NCBI GenBank assembly: GCA_037892935.1
Contig: JAYXKI010000002.1
Span: 1,984,001-2,048,000 of the forward strand
Length of the DNA: 64,000 nucleotides
Origin: Phlebopus portentosus
Taxonomy: Eukaryota; Basidiomycota; Agaricomycetes; Boletales; Boletinellaceae
Reading direction: 5' to 3'
A program made the position numbers and the translations under genes. Of this stretch, positions 56,836 through 64,000 are shown one piece after another. The notes beneath the pieces were generated by a model. That model searched no databases, was not told the origin of the DNA, and saw only the letters and a program-made list of their open reading frames with translations. Numbering within the stretch: position 1 is the stretch's first letter; each line of letters begins with the position of its first letter.

Positions 56836-59554
56836 TCACGGATGCTTCTTCGGATTATCATACTTATCCGGATAAAGCTGATACAAATTCTCTTTTTAGC
56901 CGACATCCTACATGCGATATTTGGAAGGTACATACCTTCCCCGGGTTCATGATATGTTTCGGATCGATAGCGTCCTTCACGCGTCTCATGAGCTCGACCG
57001 TTCCCGTCCCGAGCTCATCATTCAGATACTCCTTCTTGCCGACGCCTACGCCATGCTCGCCAGTACCTAAAGCAACTGTTAGGTACGGGAAGAAGGGAAA
57101 GGAAAACGGAATCAACGTACATGTACCATCTAGAGCAATCGCACGGTGCACGAGCCTATGTACGCACTCGCTGACCTTCTGGAGCTCCTCGTCATTGTGG
57201 AATAGGATGAGCGCGTGGAAGTTACCTGCGCACATTCACATCGGTGGGCAATGATGGAACACATGAGCAAACGATTAACTAACCGTCTCCGACATGCCCA
57301 ATTATACCAGCCTTCAATCCGCTCTCGTGAATGTCTTCCTTCGTCTCCTGAACGAGCTGTGGTAACTTCGAAACCGGGACACTATAGTCAACAAATCAGA
57401 CTTCATAGGTACGCTTATACTGCGCGCCCAAAGCACATACCAAACGTCCGTCGTCCACGCCCTACTGCCTTCTTCCGCAGCAATAACAGACATCAGAGCG
57501 TATTTCCGTGCCTCCCATAAGGCGGATGCTTCCTCCTGCGTCGACGCATACGTGAAGTTCGATCCACTGTGACGCTTTACAATCCCCTGTATCAACTTGG
57601 CCGTCGCCTTGATGGAGTCATCGGATCCCTGGATCTTGAAAAGAGCGAGTCGCGGACGGGATACGTACGGTCGACAGCGCCGGATTTGTTTATCGTTGAT
57701 ATCGCTGGAGAATATAATCCCAAGTTAGACCTCGGAATACGAAAATGAAAGGAACTGGCGCACTGTAATCGTCAACCAGCTCAACGCATTCTAACAAAAA
57801 TCACTGCATCGGTATTAGAGTAGGATTATAAGATGAAGAACTTACGAATATTGTTCCCATATGGAGATTTTAATATCTCTTGGACAGCATCAACAGCATG
57901 CTGTACATTAGGGAACTGCGCAAGTGCCACTTTCGTGGGAAGAACAGGCGCAAGCCTGAGGGTCGCTTTAAGAGCACAAATAAATCAGCCCCACGACCTT
58001 CAAATAAATAACGATATGATTAGACGAACCTTCGGTGACTATACCCAAAGTACCCTCAGCACCGATGAACAGTTTCGTCGTATCAAACCCAGCAGACGAC
58101 TTGCGCGCTCGTCTCCGCGTCTTTACGATCTCACCATTGGGTAGGACGACAGTCTTAGAATATGCAGCTCTTGAGCAAACCTGGATATGACTCCATGCAT
58201 GACGTGTTTGGACTTACGACGTTAAGGAACCATTCCCCTTTGGCCGTCCCATAGCGAACAGCATTTGCTACAGAGAAATTATTCAAGCATCAGTAACAGA
58301 CTGAGCGGGTATTCACTTACTTCCTGAGCACCCAGTTCCAATCATACCTCCAATAGTCTATAACGTAACTTATTTCAATACTGATATCCGGAAACAGGTA
58401 AAATAAAAAACAACTGGACATACAGCACCAGGACCGGGATCCAACTGAAAACAATGAAATGTCAGTAAACTGACGTCATCAAGCAAATTTTTTTGAAATA
58501 ATAGAGATGCGGATCAGGAAGTATACCGGAAAGAAAAGCGGGATCCCTTCTGCCTTCAGCATCAGGTTGATGTCCTCCCAGCGCGCACCGGCCTGACACA
58601 CAAGGTCTCCATCCGCCTCTAAAAATCAATAAAAATTCAATGAATTTTTGAAAAAGAAAGATAGCGAGAAGAATGCATACCATCAATACGGAGGATCTTG
58701 TTCATCCCATCCATATCAATGCATATCGACCCTCCCGAGCACTGCCAAAAAAATAAAATGAAATAAAATTCCAACTCTTATCACAACAGAAGTCAGGAAT
58801 ATCGACTTACGCCACTGAAATGCCCCTCCAAGCTAGTCCCAGCACCATATGGAGTCACGGGAACACCATACTTATTCGCAATCTTCACAATCTCGCTCAC
58901 TTCCTCTGTGCTGAGCGGACGAACGACGACGGCATGCGGCCTGCTCGGGTGGTAGCTGTTCTCCGAGAATCCATACGTCTCCAGTACTTGCGAATCCTGA
59001 GCGTCCCGATCCGCAAACAAAAAGTCAGTTCAACACGGTTTTCAAAACGGACGAGATATAAGGTTGATACGCGAAGTGGGGCGGAAAATAAAATTAAAAA
59101 TACGTATCAAAGGGATGAAAGGTACGCACCGTGTTAACAGCGCCCTCGCGAGGGAGCACTTTCTAAGCTCCTCGATCGCAGCCTGGACGTCCCTATGCGA
59201 GGCATACGTCACATCTTCCCAGGTGCTAGCTGCGCCCTCCACGCTTGCACGACGGCTGCGGCGCGTCCATTCGTTCAGAGAATACCCTAGCACGCCGCTG
59301 AAGAAAGCGACTGAAGCGAGGAGGCCGTATGCAAAGCGCGGAGAACTACCAAAGCTTGAGCCTGCCGGATGACTGCCAGTGCTAGACCTGCTCGTGGAGG
59401 AGGAGGACAAGAAACGACGTTGGGATTGTCTTCCCAACCGAGATGCGACCTCCGGCAATCTAGAGCTTATCGGCAGAACAGCACATTTAGGAGTCTGAGA
59501 GAATCGAAGGGACGAGGAAGTCGGGCCGCAGCGTCGAAGGCCCAGGCACGACAT
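56836..59554 (-). CDS. DLD1: D-lactate dehydrogenase (cytochrome), FAD-dependent, two frame breaks
   Basis: Mitochondrial inner-membrane flavoenzyme oxidising D-lactate to pyruvate with cytochrome c as acceptor. The N-terminus is a Ser/Arg-rich presequence, then a TM (FAYGLLASVAFFSGVLGYSL). FAD_binding_4: TYGFSENSYHPSRPHAVVV, VSEIVKIANKYGVPVTPYGA, GTSLEGHFSG, GATIGGMIGTGCSG, TAKGEWFLNVTVVLPNGEIV and IGAEGTLGIVTEATLRLAP. C-terminal FAD-oxidase domain: GIVKRHSGSNFTYA, IIGHVGDGNFHALILF, TGEHGVGVGKKEYL and IDPKHIMNPGK. About 14 exons, ending TGA at 56838-56836. One base appears missing in each of two short homopolymers: AAA near 59160-59162 (before VLPREGAVNT) and TTTT near 57639-57642 (within SLFFKIQG). 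The conserved sequence resumes after each. Confidence 0.92.
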
Positions 59555-59774
59555 CCGTGTGTACAGAGACAGAGAGAGAGAGGGACGAGGGAGAAAGAGC
59601 GGAAAAGCGAAGGACTTGCTCACAATTACTCCCAATTTACAGCTGCTTTTAACCACATACTCCTACTAAGAATAGACCCCGCCAGGACTCGGACTACATC
59701 AGCGGTGCTCCGCAACACGACGCATAAAGTGCGAAAAAGGGAAATAACCATAGAATATTATTATTATTGTAATA

Positions 59775-61134
59775 TCACAATAAAATACAGAAATTATTAC
59801 ACCTCTTTCCCTCACGCAGAACATCTTTCTTATCATATTGCACAACTTTACTACTTCCTCCTTCAGATTCAGGTTTTCGCTGCACATGCACATGCCCAGT
59901 CTCGCCCGATCCATCACGGGGTCCGGGACATTCTTTCCTGAACAGCCAATACCCCATCTTCCCGCCCTCCTTCCACCGCTCTCGTACCTTCGTAAATCCA
60001 ATATACTCCATCAGCTTAGTCAAATGCTCAAAAGTCAGATACCGGGAATTCGATACGCAAGGAAGTGGTAGCTATGTATAAGCAGAGGATATATCAATAT
60101 AGATATTCATTCAGAGGGTCTTGAACGTACGTACTGCGAGGAAGAGCAACCCGTCCTGACGTAACATTTCATACCCAACGCGTAACATTCGTCCTAGAGG
60201 GAGTGTGGTATCCACACATGACATCGAGTCAATATAAACATCAACCGGACCAAGAAGAGTGAGAAATGCATGACGCATGATTCGGTCGATGGAATCGGGC
60301 ATGAACGGAGTGAGGGAACGCCGCCGCCCTGCATATGCAGGACGTTGCATAATTGTGTACTGTAACATATATGGGATTCTCTAGCAGTTATTGGCACTCA
60401 CCTCGATCCCGCGGCTCAGGAACGAAATTCACAACCAGGCTCAAGCTAATCGCGTCCCAAACTCCACAACTCGTCTCCCCAACACCCATCTCGAGGAAAT
60501 CCTGCTCGACGATCCCAGGATGCGTCGAGCGCAGGTCGATGGGGAGGACGTCGATCCAGGAGCTGCACGACGCGTAGTTATCCGGCTTCAGAGCCCCAAC
60601 TTCTAGGAGTCTATAGTTTTCAGATTTAAATATGTATTATTATTTTCGTGAGCGTTATTCCCATTGACGAGTACTAGGACTAGAGGAGGGAAGAAGTTTC
60701 AATAGCACTTACTTCATCTTCCCCTTCCCTTTCTCCCTAACCTCCTCCTTCAACCCCACCTCCTTCATCCACCCAATAAACACGCCCTCACTGCCCCCAC
60801 CCCGATCCTTCCCCTGCCCGATCCGCGACATGCGCTGATACACCTCCAGCCCGCCCATCCCGCGCATCTCATCCTCAATCTCCCTCAACTTCAGCCCAAG
60901 CTCTACTTCCCCGTCAGAGTCACCAGAGGTCTTCCTGGACCGCTGCTCCTTCTCCAACTGCGCCTTCCGCTTGAGCAGGACGTGAAACCGCCTTATAACA
61001 CGCGCAGAGGATCTCGGACTTGCCGAGCCGCTCTCGTAGCTGCTTCCACCAACTCCACCAGATCCCTTCTCCTTCGACGAAAGGGAAGGAGAAGTAACAG
61101 GCACCTTTCTTCTTCGTCGCGTCTTCACCTTCAT
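59775..61134 (-). CDS. BMT2: 25S rRNA adenine-N1 methyltransferase (BMT2)
   Basis: SAM-dependent nucleolar enzyme making m1A2142 in 25S rRNA (yeast numbering). Four exons, the first 61134-60713. A basic N-terminus (MKVKTRRRRKVP) suggests nucleolar targeting. Conserved part: LLEVGALKPDNY, SWIDVLPIDLRSTHPGIVEQ, DFLEM, WDAISLSLVVNFVPEPRDRG, RMLRVGYEML, LPCVSNSRYLTFEHLTKLM, VRERWKEGGKMGYWLF. The intron between DRG and RML is about 185 nt, longer than usual here. A C-terminal tail of about 55 aa is not conserved. No break was seen. It sits upstream of, and in tandem with, D-LDH. Confidence 0.92.
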
Positions 61135-61737
61135 GTTAAGTGAGAACGACGGTCGATCGCTGGTACTTCTGTTCTGTTCTGTTCCTTTCCCTAGATTAGG
61201 CCTCTTACGTAATACTCTCTCTTCCTTTCCTCTGTAAGATTTCCTTTCGTTTCAGCACGCAAAAAGAGCCCGTAGTTTACAATATCGAGATAACAAACAG
61301 TAGGGTGTAGGGTGAAAGAAATAGGAAATAAAGTTCGTAACCTTCGTCCCTGGGACTGGGGGGCGAGGATAGGAGACAGGGCCAAGCAGCAGGAAGAAAC
61401 GAAGGGACGAAAAGGAAACAGACGAACATGTCGACAGCAATTTGCAATTTGCAAGTCAAGAGAAAAAAAGGAGAATAAAAAGATTCAAATTATAATTCAT
61501 GAACGGGACCCGATCTGTCGGGTCCTTCAATAACAGAGTCAATAAGAACAGCAGGAAGGTAATCTTCAATTTCAATCGACCACACGAACACGAAAAAAAA
61601 AAAAAAATAGAAGTGAGAGAAGTGAGAGAAGTGAGAGAAGTAAGTTGACGAGCGAGGAAGTAGAAGAACCTGCTTCTTCCGATTTGAAAAAGAGAAAGCG
61701 AGTCAAATGGCGAAGAAATCTTCGTTCCCATTTCCCT
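61135..61737. other. Intergenic, BMT2 promoter and tetraspanin 3' flank
   Basis: 603 bp. Strongly purine-rich on the + strand, that is CT-rich on the BMT2 coding strand, as in many fungal promoters. Contains an A run and a 9-bp tandem repeat (see the repeat entry). Confidence 0.55.
61592..61645. repeat. Poly(A) run and (AGTGAGAGA)3 tandem repeat
   Basis: A run of about 15 A residues followed by three copies of AGTGAGAGA, then a partial fourth. Low-complexity purine tract in the intergenic space. Confidence 0.8.
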
Positions 61738-62536
61738 TTAGACAAATCCATGTCCACCACGCTTCTCGTTGATCTTCCTGAATCGCTCTCCTTCCTTTCT
61801 CTGTAATAAAGCAAATTCAGTTAGGACAAATTCATCCCACATGACAGCCGCATAAATAAAAACACAGACCTTCTTAATCACACAAAGCGAAAGAAGGATG
61901 AGCGAAATGATGATCGCCATATACCCATACACCGACGTGAACACATTATTGAGCGCATAGTCCGAATAACTCGTGATCGGCCCAACGCAGAAATTGCCCG
62001 TCGCATTGTTCGTCACCTCGATGAACGTCGAGTTCGCGCAAAAGTCCCCGCCCACGACGGCCAGGTCCGTGCTGTTGAAGTACCCGCAGCACTTCAGCCG
62101 GTCCTGCAACGCGATGATCGTCTCGTTGCTCTGTTTCGACACGATGTCGTGGAAGTTGGCACGCTGCGTCAGGCTGAAATGCCAGATGATGGTACCGATG
62201 ATGAAGACGCCAATACCGTCGACTAGGAGTAGCCAGTTGGTGATGGCCAGGCCGACGGTAACATGGTTTGGCTGGATGATTGCCCCGACAGAGGCAGCCC
62301 AGGTGACGAGCAGTCCAATGGCAAGTACAAGTCCGGCTAAAACGAAAGTCAACGAATAGAATATAACGCCAAGCAGATCAAGTCTACACACCAGTAAGGT
62401 ATTCGTTAGAAATCACGAAGTTACGCAGCAAGTCTGATCCACGCCAGACGATCGAAAACACGAGGGTGATGATGCCAGCAGCGAGAAGACAAAAGTCCAC
62501 AAACGCCCAGCATCCCATCAACTTCTTCGACGGCAT
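61738..62536 (-). CDS. Tetraspanin-family four-TM membrane protein
   Basis: Plasma-membrane organiser family. Exons 62536-62392, 62336-61870 and 61800-61738 give 224 aa. TM1 lies in WAFVDFCLLAAGIITLVFSI, TM2 in AGLVLAIGLLVTWAASVGAI, TM3 in WLLLVDGIGVFIIGTIIWHF, then a large extracellular loop with the family CCG motif (LKCCGYFNSTDL), further cysteines (GDFCANST, NFCVGP) and several N-glycosylation sites (NST, NAT), and TM4 in MAIIISLILLSLCVI. A short basic tail follows. The last intron (61869-61801, 69 nt) is stop-free and in frame. Start ATG 62536 (MPSKKLMGCW) is preferred over an in-frame upstream start near 62632, which would add a charged extension. Confidence 0.88.
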
Positions 62537-63744
62537 CTTAGACAGTAACAGTTTCTCAAAATTCAATCTATCCAAGAGAAGCCTGTCTATCAATATATCA
62601 TCATCAGACATCGTACTGAACACCGTACGCACCTCTAATCACGAAGTATATCTTTCCTTCCTTTCAAGCAAGGCAATTGAGGTACGAAGGGGCGGGCAGA
62701 CAGATAGGGCAGGCGTTACTAACGAGTGGGATGTCTGGCTGGGATCGACGAAGATTGCGTGTCTGAGCGAGAAGAAGCCTCGATTCACCAGGAGAGCAGT
62801 AAAGGAGTGCAACGACGACGGTCAACGTCGAACAAGATGTCCCTGCACTCGCAAACAAGTAAGAAAAAAAGAATGAGAGGTAAAAAGTCAGGCCCGCTGG
62901 TCGAACGAAGAGAAAGAAAAGGAGGACGAAAGGGAACGAAAGAGAGATAGACGGAGGCAGTAAGAAAGAGACTGCTGCGATGGGAAAGAGGGGCGTGCGA
63001 CTGGTCGCCTGAAGCAACCGCGTATTGGGAGGCGGTTACCAGCGTCAAGGACGTCAGGATCCGTTGATATTGATACTGATCACTTACAATCCGTGCGAAA
63101 GACTTTCGATACCGACACCACTGACCAGCAGCACTTGCTTCCAGACCACAAAGAGCGACGAAGAACAGAAGAATGAATGAAGAAAAAGAAAGAGAGTTGC
63201 TAGTAGACGATAAGTACAGTATAAAGCACAGGAATGCCTGCCAGTGGCACGGACACGACACGGTTGCCTTGAAACGAGCAATTGATTGTCCCTTCCATAT
63301 ACGGATGCCGTCATCACCCGTGTTCTTAACCTCCCACATCAGTGGCCGCCGCCGATTCGGACTCTCAGTCCCAGTCGCTCTCGACAACAGCCTGGGCCGC
63401 CTTGCCACTGTCCGACTCACTCCTGTCAATGTCAATGCTAACAGTGTAACATTCACTCTAGAACTACCTCCGATTACGTTTTTAAATTCATGATATTTTG
63501 GCTTCTTGCACAAAACTCCATCTCAGGATTCACCACAGTCTAAGTGCTTTCTCCTCACTGTTGCACTCAGTCTTAGCCTGTGGGTCCGAACGGCTGCGGA
63601 GTGTATTCTTAGAACAGCCGATATATTATCAAATTCACTCGCTTATGCCGAATGGATAGTAACAAGTTCATCAAAATTATTTCACAGTGTGATACACGGA
63701 AATCATTCGCATTGGCCTCATCACTCTCCATAGTCGCATTGCTC
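62537..63744. other. Long intergenic region upstream of the tetraspanin
   Basis: About 1.2 kb. Purine-rich on the + strand at 62840-62990, hence CT-rich upstream of the - strand tetraspanin. A long - strand open frame (62785-63513) reads as low-complexity hydrophobic/Ser residues with no domain, and I take it as composition-driven. No gene recognised. Confidence 0.5.
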
Positions 63745-64000
63745 TCACTTATTGTCTCCGCTCTTTCCATCATCACTCTCCTCTTTCTCTTCGCTCCTCT
63801 TCTTCAGCATAACATAACTATCAGCAGCACTGTTCGGCAGAGCTTCAATCTCTCCACCAACTTTTCCCGTTCCCTCTACAAAATGCTTCTTGCGCTGTGC
63901 TCGTAGGTCATCCAAATCATGGGTCTCGAATCCGTGACCTGCGACGGGACCGAAGTAAGATGTCCCCGCGAGCGAGCCAATAATACTATCCAGTGCCAAT
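63745..64000 (-). CDS. 3' end of an unrecognised gene (truncated by window edge)
   Basis: An open frame entering from the right edge and ending at 63745, with no ATG inside the window. Readable content: SIIGSLAGTSYFGPVAGHGF, THDLDDLRAQRKKHF and an acidic Ser/Glu-rich tail (KKRSEEKEESDDGKSGDNK). I do not recognise the family. It could be the last exon of a longer gene on the - strand; about 84 codons are visible. Confidence 0.5.
   Translation of the reverse strand, partial: LALDSIIGSLAGTSYFGPVAGHGFETHDLDDLRAQRKKHFVEGTGKVGGEIEALPNSAADSYVMLKKRSEEKEESDDGKSGDNK

Noticed and set aside
62785..63513. 242-codon - strand open frame upstream of the tetraspanin
   Set aside because: Low-complexity, composition-driven, no domain; the CT-rich strand of a promoter region easily gives long Ser/Leu/Phe frames.

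Overview
The window is nuclear DNA from a filamentous fungus, most probably a mushroom-forming basidiomycete (Agaricomycetes). The genes are dense and lie on both strands. Almost every one is cut by many 45-70 nt GT-AG introns, often with a CTGAC/CTAAC-like branch site near the 3' end. The encoded proteins are typical fungal housekeeping proteins. I found no bacterial-style operon, CRISPR array, rRNA, convincing tRNA or intact transposon. Gene models below were spliced by hand from family conservation, so exon borders are inferences; CDS ends are generally firmer than starts.

Layout, left to right. NOT1/CNOT1, scaffold of CCR4-NOT (331-7793, +). A Hook-type dynein adaptor (8231-11439, +). A CDC50/LEM3 flippase subunit (12045-13447, +). 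An RNA 3'-phosphate cyclase-like gene with frame damage (13657-15338, -). Two tandem glutamate decarboxylases with identical exon lengths (15710-17780 and 18065-20165, +). A cytochrome P450 with frame damage (20517-22999, -). V-ATPase subunit H (24013-25894, -), divergent from mitochondrial ribosomal protein mL46 (26001-27020, +). TRAPPC13-like (27520-29944, -), the mitochondrial nuclease NUC1/EndoG (30322-31754, -), an RRM+R3H Pin4/Cip2-like RNA-binding protein (32366-34192, -), an unrecognised one-TM proline-rich protein (34797-35580, -) and mitochondrial escape protein YME2 (36472-39831, -). YME2 is divergent from an FG nucleoporin with an N-terminal amphipathic helix (40100-44205, +). Then come gamma-tubulin (44673-46581, +), MBF1 (46842-47615, -), a 5'-nucleotidase-family metallophosphatase (47863-50583, -) and a SWIM+RING zinc-finger protein (51010-52574, -). 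A duplicated C2H2 zinc-finger locus follows (53090-56090): a (TG)28 microsatellite, a decayed + strand copy, a third fragment and a more intact - strand copy. The window closes with D-lactate dehydrogenase (56836-59554, -), the 25S rRNA methyltransferase BMT2 (59775-61134, -), a tetraspanin (61738-62536, -) and the 3' end of an unknown gene at the right edge.

There is no single pathway. Four gene products are mitochondrial (mL46, NUC1, YME2, D-LDH). Several others act in RNA metabolism (NOT1, Pin4/Cip2-like, BMT2, RNA cyclase) or in membrane and cytoskeletal traffic (Hook, CDC50, V-ATPase H, TRAPPC13, gamma-tubulin, nucleoporin). The most notable observations are at the gene-structure level: a predicted 2-nt exon in MBF1, a 14-nt exon carrying the P450 I-helix motif, conserved 18-nt exons in both glutamate decarboxylases, two GC-AG introns, several stop-free introns of length 3n, and a set of single-base frame breaks concentrated in the RNA cyclase, P450, D-LDH and Hook genes. 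MluI-type ACGCGT elements occur in three promoters.
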